A stretch of 64,000 nt of DNA from assembly GCA_943735955.1 (NCBI GenBank), contig OX030961.1, positions 4,852,420 to 4,916,419 on the forward strand, given 5' to 3'. Of the stretch, positions 51,612 through 64,000 are shown piece after piece. A program made the translations under genes and the position numbers. The notes below the pieces were generated by a model, which was given only the letters and a program-made list of their open reading frames with translations, was not told the origin of the DNA and did no database searches. The stretch's first letter is position 1; every line of letters begins with the position of its first letter. Source of the DNA: Piscicola geometra (lineage: Eukaryota > Annelida > Clitellata > Hirudinida > Piscicolidae).

Positions 51612-52476
51612 GTGAAGCCCTTCATCTTCAAAACCAAAAAAAGTTGCAACCTATTTCCAACTTGAATTGTTTTACGAGATACTCCATTCAAGTTTGGGTC
51701 AGCTAAAATACTAAATTGTTATCTTATTATTGACACCCGAGTATTCAAGAGTTGGAGAAAAAAATTTCAGTAAAGTAAAAAAGATTTACACAAAAGAGGT
51801 TTTGAGATTTATGTCAGAGGTAGCCGTTGAAAACTTTGAGTAAGTCTACAATCAGATTGCTCTGATGCAGCTCCATTTCAAGACTGTTTTAGCCAAGCAT
51901 CGATGACACTTTTGTTCCTAAGAACCTTAGTAGACTAAAGTAGTGGACAAAATATTCATAAAACATCTCTTTCTCATGTGGAATTTTTTAATGATTTTAA
52001 ATGTGCTTTTTAGGGGCTTTTGAATTAAATCTTTGTGTTTTCAGGCATATAAATTCTTGGAGTTTAATCTAAATCATGCACTTCAAAGTAACGAAAACAA
52101 TTTTTGACAATTATCAAATGTATTTTTTTTCCAAAAATTTTAATTTTCAAAGTTTTTTCTGTTAATTTTAAAAAATAGTTAAAAAAATACAATTCTCAGT
52201 ATATTAAGATAGAATGGAGTCAAAAACCGCAGTCGATAAACATCACGTACTGGTTCTCAAAACGACGTCTTCAGATTGCCGAAAGATTATTCACAACTCA
52301 CTCATGCTTTCAAAAGCCATAGTGAATTTATTTTGTGAGTGCTTCTTGTCTGTGCAGGTTGTGATGTCTTCTGACAATTAAGAAATGTTTGTCATTTTTC
52401 AAAAACTATAATATGCTTGAAGACATTTTTCTTTGCATGCATTTTATTTAAATTATGGTTTTTTAGCTTGTTGAAT

Positions 52477-53115
52477 TACTTACTTACTTTTGCCTGTTGT
52501 TCTATCTAGGACATAGGCAGCTAGCCAGCTTCCACCAAGCGTGTCGGTCCTTTGTGAGTCCTCCCAGCTGCTTCCTATATTTTGTGTCAGTTTCCAAACT
52601 CCTGTTCTAGGTGTTTCCTTAGGCGTCTTTTTTTCCTTTTCCTTTGAGGTTTTTCCAGACCTCGCTGTCAAACGCCTTCTCATAGTCGATGAAGTTGATC
52701 AAAATTGACGAATATCACTCCAGAGATTGTTTCAGAATAATGGGAATTTGATCCGTGCCAGATCTTTTTTGCAAAATCAGGCTTGTTAATCTCAATGATG
52801 TGAATTCACTGCATCTTTCATTATCTTCAGCAGGATGCGAATAAACACCTTTCCTGGGATAGACAACAGCGTGATGTTTTGGTAATTGAAACAAGAACTG
52901 AAGTTGTCTTTTTTTTGAAGTTTAACGAGATAGTTTTTTCCAGTTTTTTGGGACTTGTTTTTTTTCATATCTTGATGGAAAGTAGGTGTGATATCTCCAC
53001 ACTGGTCGCCATGTCAACTTTAAGCGCTTTTGTCTACATGATTGTAGTCAAGTCCATGAGACCTGCTGTTCTTCAGTTGCTTTATGACACTGCTGACCCT
53101 TTAGTGCTTTTTATT
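52477..53115 (-). mobile_element. Decayed non-LTR retrotransposon (RTE-like LINE), reverse transcriptase and 3' end
   Basis: On the minus strand, in order: VIKQLKNSRSHGLDYNH and ALKVDMATSVEISHLL (about 53070-52985), VPKNWKK (about 52950), FNYQNITLLSIPGKVFIRIL (52890-52835), QAGF (about 52775), then NFIDYEKAFDS (about 52690). These match the order of LINE reverse transcriptases: LKNGKAPG-D, ALK-D, P-W, N-Y-R-G-I-T-L-L-S-V-P-G-K, Q-A-G-F and motif A F-D-Y-K-A-F-D. The sequence then jumps to a C-terminal segment (TPKETPRTGVWKL, then TLGGSWLAAYVLDRTTGKSK) and a short AAGT-repeat tail (52477-52489 on the plus strand). The rest of the RT core is missing, and frameshifts and stops are many, so it is dead. 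Confidence 0.85.
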
Positions 53116-55149
53116 CAGGCACTAGTCTGTTCCTTCTATCGTACTTCTATGACATTGTTTTTATATTTTTTTTTTAATGCTTAAAATAAAACAGAGACGA
53201 CACTAGCTCGCTTGGTTTAATTCCCATACGACTATTTGACAACTCGGATAATCCTTTCCGATGTTTTTTCTAAAATATTTTAAAATTCCATATGAATTTA
53301 TGAACTGGTAAGCCGCTCAGTACTCTGGTTTTGTTGAGGATTATCGATTTAGATAAGGGTGCTGTACACTTCAAAGGAAGACTCTGAAGCAATACATCTC
53401 CAGCCAGTGTCACTTCCTTAAAAACAAGTTTTAGTTGCAGCGTTTGTATGTTTTAAACAACCTCAAGGTCTTTCAATCATAAGCATCATAAAAAAGAAGA
53501 AAACATTTGCTGTGACATTTCGTACTGGTTTGCAATCATCTACCAACTAAAATACGAAGTGCGTGTGGCATGAGAACAAACTGATGTCTGTAATTATCTT
53601 TCTAATGGCTTTGCACCGTTTCTTCATATGATTGACAATGACACAAATGTGTTTGCTTCTGTCTTATTGTTTTTACATTTATGCAAATATCTCAGAATTT
53701 AATTTTTTTAGTTTGCTTAAAACTTTAACATTCCTTAAAAGTTTTTCACACGTTTTAACTTTCAACCATTTTTAACTTTACATCATTTTTGACTTTTAAA
53801 ATAGTTTCAATTTACATTTTCATAATTTTAACAAATGTTATTTTAGCACTCTGTTACGACAACTAATTAAACTAATCAAAAATCTGACAACTGTTTTCCA
53901 CCTTCTTTTCTTTTAAGTATATTTTCTAATTCTATCTTTAAAGTTTCATAGTTTTTTCACCATACGAGAGGTTTTAAACGGATTTTCAAATGACAAAAGC
54001 TAGAAAAATTTTTAACCTAAAAATAATACTTTTGGCTCATCACTTCCACTAACTTTGACAGCACTTCAATCAAAAACAAAGTTGATTGCCATGTCTTTTT
54101 TTAGACAGGGCATCATAACCCAGATATAGATTATTCTGATAACCAATGCATATGTTTTGCAAAATTTAAAAACACAAGACTGGCAAGATATTGTCAGTGA
54201 TGATCAATACATCTCATATGTCATATATACTCCCAGCATCAATAAGGCCTGCCCGAACCTTCTAAAATCAATGCTAGGATTAATCTGGAATATGAAATAC
54301 ATCGCATATGACTTTTTTTTAACTATAAAAGCAAGTTTTATTATTTGATAATATTGCAAAATTCAATAAAGTCTTTAAAAATGCTTTTAGACGCTTCGTA
54401 ATAAAAAAATATATTACTTTAAGTGCAAGTTTTAGTTTTGGAAAGATCCAAATAGCATTGTATTTCCATTTTCGTCGTTTCTGACTTTCAATTACACATC
54501 CAGCAATCTTCTTTAACACCCTCGCTGCTAAACTATCTAGCAAATCACTCATAAAGTTGTTCAACACAAACCTACGTAAAGAAACCTCCATAAAACAGTT
54601 GTCTCATAAAATCTATTTAAAAACAAGAAAAGTCACAATCCAACCTTGAAACCGCTATTACAGCCCTTCTAATGAAACAAACTTTTATGAAATTAACGAT
54701 AAAACTACAGCGACAAAACAATGTCTCATGAATTTCACAAAAGAATAATGTTGATGCGACGGATGCCTTGTTTAATATGCCGCTTTAGCCACAACTAGAG
54801 AACCTTCAATTTCATGCTTTAGAGACCGGGGATTGCTGCCTCTAAGTCTCATTTCCTCCAGCTGTTTGTATTCGCTTGTGCGTTTCTGAATCTTTTAAAA
54901 CGTATTTTTCTATTTTAATTGTGTTTTTGTATTTTTTTCCGGTTATTATTCACGGTCAGCAAAATACATTTGAGGCAATATGTCTTTAAAGAATATGAAA
55001 ATATCATATTTAAGATAAAAATGCGAAAGACTTTTGAATTGAAAACTGAAATACGACTGTTTTATCACAATTCAACGTAGAAAAAATAGAATATTTTGTA
55101 CACCCTCTTTTACCTACAAATACAGCACTACAAAACCACACCGTACACA

Positions 55150-55191
55150 TCAACAACATCATCAACAACAACAACAACAACAACAACATCG
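55150..55191. repeat. (CAA)n microsatellite
   Basis: CAA/CAT trinucleotide run (CATCAACAACAACAAC). The minus strand reads as poly-Leu. Confidence 0.95.
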
Positions 55192-58100
55192 TACAACATT
55201 TCACACGGTCATAAAACCTGAGAAGAGTGCTTAGTGAGGGTTAGACAGGCGAGTCCGAATGACATTGAGAAGGTCCTGTGACATCGTCTGCTACTGCGCA
55301 CTTAAAAAGTGCTAGAAAAGGTTTAATAGATTCAAGAAAGAACGGAGTGAAGACAGGATGTATTGCTAAAAGAAGATCTCACGCTCACTTAAGCATTGGA
55401 GAGAGAGCCTTAGAAGTCATCTGATGCGGTGAATGTAAGCAGTGAAGGTCTGCTGTATCGTTATCTCCTAGAAGCCAGTATGAGGAAAAGATGACAGGAG
55501 AAGTGTGAGTCTAAAAAACGAGGCACCAGGCTAATTGAGGTATGATTTATTGGATGAGACACTGCTCTGAATTTGTTATTGTCTTTCTAGGTCTGTTTCT
55601 CCTACCATATGCGCATCAGAGTCTCATTGTTTTTTTGTTTTTTTTTACCGACATCTTTTTGGTCGTCTTTCTAGATAATTTTTTTTTAAATTTGTTAAAT
55701 AAGTGTATAATTTTTTAGTATTTTTAGATGTATTTAAAAATAGTTGTTTCTGTATGAACAATGGCTGTTTTGTTCACTTTCAAACGAATAATCTAGGCTA
55801 AAAGCCAGTTAAGGGCTAATTTTTTTTACATGTTATTGTTGACAACCCATCAAGAACTAAAAGTATGCATGTCTTCAAAATGTTTAAGTTTTTAAACTAT
55901 CATATTTATATTTTTTGGAATAAACTCAAACAGTAATTTTTTTGCATTTTTTGATTTTCGTCGCGTGTTTGTTCATTGGCTCGGTGTTTTATTTATCTTT
56001 CATTCAATGCATTTTTGCATGTCTTTGCAAAAAAAATGTCTAATTAATATATAGTTTTCAAACAAAAAACTTGAAAAACCCCGAAAAGGTTTTCCCAATA
56101 TTAATCAGGAATGACAAAAGCACAACTATTTAAGGGAAAGGTATGTAAAAATAAATATGTGATGGCGCCAATTGTATTGAAATGTACATAATAGCAATTA
56201 TATTAATGGGGGTGGTGGTGTGTGTCTTCTAATCAATAAGACGAATTAGAAGCTGTGCAGGAAGTGTACGTAGGGTGACGTCACGAAATCGATCGATGCA
56301 CCAAAGCAAGTAGCTAATTTAATTTACATGACTTTCATTACTATGCATGAGTTCTTTAAAGGCTTTGAATTGTACTTTATTCATTCATATATATTTTGAT
56401 GATGTGATGAATATTCATGAGTCTGATAAATAGATGTTTAAATAAAAATATTCTTTCTTATATTTAACTTTTAAGTACTGATTTTCAATCCTGTTTTTTC
56501 ATCCTCCCATAAGCCCTGGAATAATTGTTGTATCTCCCTTTATCTACCCTTCAACCCCTCTTCAGCAACCGTCTAACCAGCGTAAATTTTTTCGCGATAC
56601 GATTTTTGGTTAGATTACAATAATTCCAAAAAGTGAAAACTTAAAATCTGTAAATCTTTGAATTAGTCGCACAATTTTATATAAGCATGCCAAGAAGTCT
56701 ATTCTCACATGTTTTTTTACAAAATCGGAAAAAGTAAAAAAAAGAATATATATAAAATTGAAGAAATAAAGTCTACTTAAATTTTAAATGATATATGATT
56801 ACTTCTTTTTCATCCAAAAAATAAAGTTTGAATATTAATGAGCTGTTTCATATTCATGAGACGTGTATGCTCCAGCCATATATCGCAAGTCTCTTTTTTA
56901 AAATTTTAACTTTGACGAAAAAATGTTTGGTCGAAAAAAAGATGAGATAATATTTTGAAGAGAACGGTATTTAAAATTAACAATATTTTCATTGGAGAAA
57001 TGAGGCAATAAAAGAATTTTTTCACCATGGAATGATCGGCGATTACGTCTAAGACATTCTGCGGATTTTCGGGTTAGTGCAAAAGATGGGTTTCTTTACG
57101 GGCCATTGATCAAGTTTTTCTCATTAAAAAACCCTGTAAAATTTCGCTGAAAGGTAGATTGAATATTTTCACCAAATGAAAATTTGGATATAAATTATTT
57201 CTTTTTAGTCCCGTCTTTTTTTCCTTTTACTCAACTTCCCGATCTGCATGAATATAATTCATCAGTTCAAAAAACAGTTCCAATAAACAGATGCCTTACA
57301 CTTAAAAGGGAAACAGAAAAAAGTGTAAACGAAAAATATTGTTTTTTTGTTTAGATGTTATCGCATCAACATTTTATTAAGATTTTTGTTATATCGAAAA
57401 GGGTTGTGTTGATAAGAAGGTAGATAACCACGCTTTCAGTTCGATAGAAGATAATTATGTAAATTTCATTATTAACATGCTGATCGGTATAAGTTGCTAT
57501 CAAACAGTTTTCAAAACTAGCACAGAATTCAAAAAGCCTTTCTTATATTACTTGTTCGTAAATCCAAAATGTCCGAAGAACGTTCAGTTGAATTGAATGA
57601 GTTTCATTTTTAGTCTTCGCGTCATCTAACACCAGTGCTGGTTGCTTCAAATCCCTCATGACACATCGAAACCAATCCCGTTTCTGAGTCGAACACTTCT
57701 TATTTTTCCACATTTGTAAGTCTTGAATGTATACTGATGAGTTCAAAAATCCAAATAATTCTTCAAAATTTTCTATTTTAAGAGCTTCTTAATCATTTTT
57801 TTAATTAACTTTTGAAAGATTGGGGTTGTCCTTGTCTTGTTTTTTTAATTAGGCGAATATTGTTTACAGCGTCGGTACTAGTGTGATAACTATTTTTAAG
57901 AAGTGATACGCGCTCTTTGCACTCTCTTTTTTTGACTTATGAAATGTTTTTGATAAATTTTTCAAACAGTCATTAAGCGAGACGAAAAGTTAAATTATTA
58001 GTCCCAATTGTAAATCATTTCTTGTTTTTCAATCTGAGCATTACGTATCAAATGCTTTTCTTTGATTTTTCTTTTTTCCCGAATATCATTTTTTGATGTC

Positions 58101-61100
58101 TATTCATTTTTCTTTTGAAGCTTAAAAACTTTTCCCAAGCGATGTTTTGAAAACTCACTCAAAACCACACATTTTTTCCCATAAGAAATTCTTTAATACT
58201 TATCGAAAATCATTTTTCATCTACTTTGAAAAATGTTTAAACTGCATTTATAGATTTCAAAAACACTTTTAATTTAATTAAACCCCATTACGATAGTTTC
58301 CAGTTGGTCTAATACTTTCATTATAAAATTTATTCATAATTACGCTGCTCCATAGGGTCTCTTAAAATTTTGAAACCGAAATTTTCTCATTGAAACTCTT
58401 TTAATGCTTGAAGAATGCTCTTGAATGGACCTTCTCAAGCATACAGCCTCCTTCAGATCATCGCTACATCTTCCACACACGCCCTTCCTACACAGCCTTT
58501 TTCCATCACAGCATCCAAAACATTTCTTTACACCCTTCCATCTTAAAAAATTTTTTTCTACTTCTTACAACAACACTATGCGTGACAAGATGATTACTGG
58601 TAATTCTAAGAAAACCCTCTTTTTATAATAATTCTTTTTGGCTGTTTTCTTGCTTTTTTCCCCTTTAATTCTTGCTTGGATATTTTAAATTTACTTTCTT
58701 TTTTTTGCTCAGTTTGCAGCTGCTTATAGTGATAGGTTTGAAGAGAAAAAAAATTTCAAAACAGAAAACTATTTACTGGCTTAACAGCTTTATCAAATTA
58801 GTAATTAAATGGTCAAAAGAATTTTGTGAAGATTCAATTTCACATCAAAATAGTGTAAAAACTAAACATGTTTTTTTTAACTAATTTTTTTTATTTTTAA
58901 CATTGAGAAAATTCAGAAGTGATGGATTCTAATGCATATCTTGATGTGCCTGTTTGATCTGCTTATTGATGTGCCTTTAATTCCTTCTTGACATGCCTAT
59001 TCATTCTTTTATTTTTTCCATAAAATTTATTTTAATTAAAAATATTTTTGAGTTCGAAGAAATGAATACCTTTAAGTGAATTCTATTTGACTTCATTTGA
59101 AATGCAAGTTATTTGAAAGTTTTTAAGATTAAAACTCAGAAATGCAAAAATGTTCAATTAAAGAAAGTGAAATTTTAATGTTTTTATAGTTTAGGACTCG
59201 TTGGAAAGTTTCAATAAACAACATTAGCGCACCAAAACAAACAGGAAAGTGCAACAAAGAGGCAGACAAGCAGCTGAAAGGGAGCCGTATAATGCAATGA
59301 GTTGTTACCCTCCACAAACACACAATGCATTTCTCAGCGTCTCCATTCACCACCACTTTTCGACATTATATTTTCTCCGAGTATTTCGTCACAATAGTCC
59401 GCATCAGTAGCCATATTAGTACTTCCTTCACAGCATCCTATTTTTATAAAATTACTAATGTGCTTTCTCATAAATTGAGTTTAAATGCGTTGCAAGAAAT
59501 GCTTGAATGGGATTAAGGCTGATGTGAACCTGGGATTAAGGTCTCTACTGCTTGGGCACTTGTGTGAGGAAGAGGTTAATAGAACAAGAATGCTCATTAG
59601 GCACATCAGCTCAGCATTAAGCCCTCCACTATCTAATCAATTATGCACCATCATGCTCAGAACGCTGATACTTTTGACGAATGCACTCACACTGACGTGT
59701 TTACGGCTATATTCAGTCTCTCAAGCCCTGTGCAGACATCATTGCAAATAGGGCCTCTAATGCCCCTGCTACTCAGAAGTAAATTACTGGCCACGTTGAA
59801 AACATATTATAGGGCTTTGTGAGTGGAATTGTTTTTGCGAATAGTTTTCCAAGTTGAAAATTGTAGTGAGGCGTGAATATCAAAAAAGGCTCTATCATAG
59901 ACTGCTGAATAAAGTAAGTCCTTTCATAAAAACATACTTAACTTTTCGTGAAACAAAACTATAAGAGTAAGATGTGTTAAAAGAAAAAATATAAAGATTG
60001 GAAAAATATATTTTATCGAAAAAAGAAAAGAGTTCTTTTCAATTATTTTGGGAAAATCAAATCACCAACAAAGTCACAAATAATAAGAGTGGTCACGTGT
60101 ATGTCACATTCTGACGTTCGATAGTCTTTGCAGGATTTAATTTGAAAGTGGCGTCAATGCTTTCGCTTGGGAGCTGGTTAAATCATTAGTTTAAAATTTA
60201 AAGTTTTAAAGAAATTTAAAAGTATTTTTGTTTTTTTAGAAACTATACAATACTCGAAAACAAAAAAATCTTAAAGTCACAAAAATGTTTTTTACATTTT
60301 TTTACTTCTTTCTAAAGCATTTATCTCACTACAAACCGCCAACATAGCATGCAAACTTCTCGCAAAAGAAACTCACACGTATATAAACTAAACTTTTATG
60401 CGAATTAGATCTACTTAAACCCTAATCTATTAAGAATTTATAGAATAAACTGTGTCGTAACTCAACAGTTGTGTGCTTGTTTGTGTGTATCCAATTATTT
60501 TTGTGTTTTTTTGTGTGAATACATTCATGAAATTGTATTCAAACGGGAAAACTTACTGAAATAGTAGCGAAAAATGTTTAGAAAAAAAAACTTTATTATT
60601 CTTTCTCTATCTATAAGAAAATCAAAGCTGGGGATGTGGATGAAAGTGGTGACGATGATGGTGATGATAACAATGACGAAGATGATGCCGAAGTTGAGGA
60701 CATCAAGGGCATAAAGAGTTATTTATGGATAAAGAGTGGGATATATCTTGCAGTTGTTGAATCAAGTGTGACTTGTGTGCTGGCTTGTGAGCTACACCCT
60801 TATCACACTCTGGACGCTTCTTTCCTTTTGAAATTTTAAATTTACAAAAGTCATTTAAGAAACATTATATTTTACATTTCCGATGCCAATATTTTTTCTC
60901 TTTTCATTTCTAATATCCTTTACACTTCATCAATGTTTAATCATGCGATATTCAGTAAGATCCCAAGAATTTGGTTCAATACACCCTTTTTTCTTTATCC
61001 CTTTTTTATCATCATCACCATTAGTTTTTAATTTCTGCTTCACTAACCGGAGCTCAATACATTTTGTGCTATTCACTGCAGCATGCCTACGCGTGTGATT

Positions 61101-61137
61101 TTTATACTGATTGTTTTTTTCTGTGTAAGTATTTATT

Positions 61138-61166
61138 TGTGTGTGTGTGTGTATGTGTTTGTGTAT
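61138..61166. repeat. (TG)n microsatellite
   Basis: Short GT run with TATG and TTTG interruptions. Confidence 0.85.
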
Positions 61167-63927
61167 GAAGGTTTATGATAGATCAAAGAAACAATATGGT
61201 ATAAAATTTATGTGCATCTCTTTCACTAATCTTTGGCCGCAGTGGAAGAATGTCTAAATGAAGTAAAGTCAAATTTTTTAGTAATACGTAAGACGTCGAT
61301 GTACAATGTGTTTTCTTGCTATTTGATATTTTTGAAACGGATTACCAACTTACTCAATTGAGAATGTAAATGAAAATTATATATAATGTTCTGAAAGGTA
61401 ATGCTATGAGACATAATTATTTGAAAAAAATGCTTTAAAATGTTTCTATAATTTAATTTAACGTTTTTTCCACATTCCTGAATGATGTCTGGCTTGGATC
61501 AACATGACAAACTGATGAAAAAAATATTTTCTGATTGATCAATGATTCACAACTACATTCTGACTCCAACGTAATTGAGAGTGATTGGTAAATCATATTT
61601 TATGAGCATTTTGAGCACTAGGTGTAGAAATGAACAAAAGACATATGAAAGATAAAATGTAAAAACAGGTTCAGTTATTTATGATTTTTATCTTCTTTTT
61701 TAATTTTATTGTACACAAAAATTCAAGTATAATATTAAAAAAAGCCAATAAAAACAGCCCTTCGTAAATAAAATGTTCTAGAAACGTAATTCTCTAAAGT
61801 AGAAACTAAATTTAAAATTTTAATTCTTGCTTCATGAGATGGCATGTCTGGATACATTAGACCGGTACGAACCCAATCTCCATAGCTCCACCGCCTCGTG
61901 CTCTATTCTGTCATTATGTCCCACTACATCTTTTGTCCTTATTTGCTTTGAGGGCTTTCAAGTAGTTTATTTCTTTAGTCCTTAAGTATTTGAATTTTTT
62001 AGAGTTTACTTTTTTATGTCATTTTAATTATTTTCATTTTTTTTTTTCAATGCTCTTGTCACCGTGTGACAATTCATTAATATGAAGAGACGCACAATGA
62101 ATTATCGCGATGTTTTTTTTATAGTTCACGAAGAATAAGAATTTTAATTTAAAATTCTATTTGGGATTCCGAGTGCAATAAATAAAATATTCGCTTTTTA
62201 ATATTAAAAAGCGGTGAAAATAATAATTCTAAATTTAATTATGAAAATTTGTTTGAGGGCATTTTTTGTACAACTATTATTTTTTAATAACGTACTTTTC
62301 ACTACCATATTGTTGTACATCACAGCCAACATAATTCATTAAAAATTTGTTTTCAATATTTATTTATATCTTTAAAAAGTATTTTTGCTTTTTTTTCTGA
62401 AAACCTTGTCTCCAAAAAAAACTTGTTTGCTAATGCTTAAAATAGGATTTTGAGATTCCAAACTGATCCACCGTATCTCCATCTCTGACAACTGACGGCT
62501 TATCAAAACCTTTTATGAACGATTTTTCCTCTGAGACCTATGCATAAGCTTAGTTGGACTGCTTGCAACAAAAGTTGAAATCTCGATATTCTATTGTGGA
62601 ACTTTCTAACGTGGTGAAAGTATTTCGTCAGTGTTTGCATGTAGAGAAACTTTAAATTGAGGCATCTTTCTAAATATTATTTTTATGATCTTATTCTTAC
62701 ATAACTATGGCTTTTTTAAAAATTTAAAATTATAAATTGACATCGTGAAACTAGCAATCTTTTATCACTATAATTTTTCATCTTGCTCTGGACATGCTCT
62801 CAGCAAATAGAAAATAAAACTACAATCATGCTGCTTGCGATTGAATATATGATTCAGTGACCTTCGCACTTTTCTAATGATTCACATAAAAACTTTTGCA
62901 AATGGAGCAGTCTTTTTCTCAAAGAATGCCCAACGGAATGCATTATTTATTCATGCTTACTACTTGAATTTATATACCTTCGTTTTCTTTTATAAAGAAA
63001 GCTTCATTTATTAAACCCCACAAAAGCTAAGTTTATGCAAAGAAAATGTTTAATGTCAGATAATGGAGAAAATAAGATGGATGTGAAGTAAGCCAACCTG
63101 GGTCTTATAAGCGACTAAGCAGGCGTTTGTTGATGGCTTAGAAATGCTTTGAGCGGGAACATTGAGCATCGTTCGATTGGTGGAAGAAAGTTGGAATGAA
63201 TGAATTGGATGGGCCAGAAAGATGAATGGTGGTTAAGTAGAAGTCAGTGGATTAGAAGAAATTGTCTGGAAACGTGAAGATAGAGACTATTTTGGTCGTA
63301 AAGATGCCTGAGAAAAAAATCCGAGAAAAAGAATACTATATATGACTTTGATTAGAAGGAAGTTAGTTAATAGGAAGTTATTAGAGCCAAAGGAAGATAA
63401 GAAAAGTGAAAAAAATAACTGAAAAAAGTTTCAAAATAAATTTTAAAAAATAAAGAATTTAGTTTTGTTTAGAAATCTTCGGATTAGAGTGTTGGATGGT
63501 CGAAGCATGCAATGTCAATTGTCCAATGAAGATTTTCTGCACTGTTCTTTCTGGGGGTTTTTCCTAATATTTTTCAAACTTTTATATGTCAATTCTTTGT
63601 TTTTGCTAAACTATTTTAACTGTTCTGCTAATGAAAAATTAATTGTATCTTTGCGGTTTAATAGATGATTAAATACTTTATTTTTATCATTGATAATAAT
63701 AACAATTTGAATATTAAATTTTTAAGTTTTTTACGCATAAATTTATTATTTTAATATTTTAATACCATTGTAAGACTAGGCCTTTCCATCTCTCGAAAAA
63801 AAAATCCCTGCCTAAATTTACGTTTTTAAAGTTTTAATATCTTAAATAAACGACAAAAAATTCAAGGGTGGTTGTCATTGTTTTTATTTCAGCATGTGAA
63901 GTTTATTTCAACAATTGGTTTAAAATA

Positions 63928-63928
63928 T

Positions 63929-63959
<31 letters not shown>

Positions 63960-63961
63960 TT
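63928..63961. repeat. (TTTA)n microsatellite
   Basis: Pure ATTT tetranucleotide units, about eight, at the right edge of the window. Confidence 0.95.
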
Positions 63962-64000
63962 TGGATCTTCAAAATTAATTTTCAACACTTCAAAACTATC

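Larger units (their letters stand above)
53116..64000. other. Gene-poor region to the window end
   Basis: No exon chain recognised. It holds microsatellites (55150, 61138 and 63928) and moderately G+C-rich patches at 55210-55560 and 59330-59760 (an 88-codon plus-strand frame, 59485-59751). There is also a 67-codon minus-strand frame at 57543-57746 and an acidic GAT/GAC-rich frame near 60600-60840. None has a domain I can name. Confidence 0.5.

Noticed and set aside
61850..61900. B-box-like GGGTTCGTACCGG on the minus strand
   Set aside because: No A box at a suitable distance and no body or tail that could define a SINE.
1..64000. Prokaryotic, viral or CRISPR features
   Set aside because: No operon-like gene packing, no spaced direct repeats, no viral gene set; the coding signals are all intron-split animal genes.

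Overview
The window is nuclear DNA from an invertebrate animal. It is very A+T-rich (roughly 70% by eye) and gene-poor. Genes are split into short exons with GT-AG introns, and there is no sign of operons or ribosome binding sites. The exons stand out by higher G+C, balanced codon use and matching intron phases. Tetraspanin, immunoglobulin (Ig) and SDHAF2 families, tRNA-derived SINE-like elements and a LINE relic all fit a metazoan. I cannot name the phylum.

Layout. (1) Positions 1-335 (+): the last two coding exons of a CD9/CD81-type tetraspanin. (2) 336-11924: about 11.6 kb with no gene I can support. (3) 11925-25551 (+): an eight-exon Ig-superfamily gene that I assembled by phase matching, giving a predicted 510 residues: signal peptide, polar Lys/Asn-rich spacer, three Ig-like domains and a hydrophobic C-terminal tail. 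(4) 26306-27690 (-): a complete, compact five-exon SDHAF2 gene (succinate dehydrogenase assembly factor 2), convergent with the Ig gene. (5) 30063-43842 (-): a gene for a small secreted protein with ten cysteines. Five exons link cleanly by phase; a sixth, far downstream, is likely but less certain. A broken tektin-like stretch lies antisense in its last intron. (6) 43843-64000: no intact gene found; it holds a decayed non-LTR retrotransposon (52.5-53.1 kb), a possible hAT transposon end (51.2 kb), microsatellites and a few coding-like relics.

The genes do not form a pathway. Three products belong to the membrane or secretory system (tetraspanin, Ig protein, Cys-rich protein) and one is a mitochondrial matrix assembly factor. 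The least familiar loci are the secreted ten-Cys protein and the Ig protein, whose third domain lacks its second core cysteine. I found no CRISPR array, rRNA gene, intact tRNA gene or prokaryotic feature.
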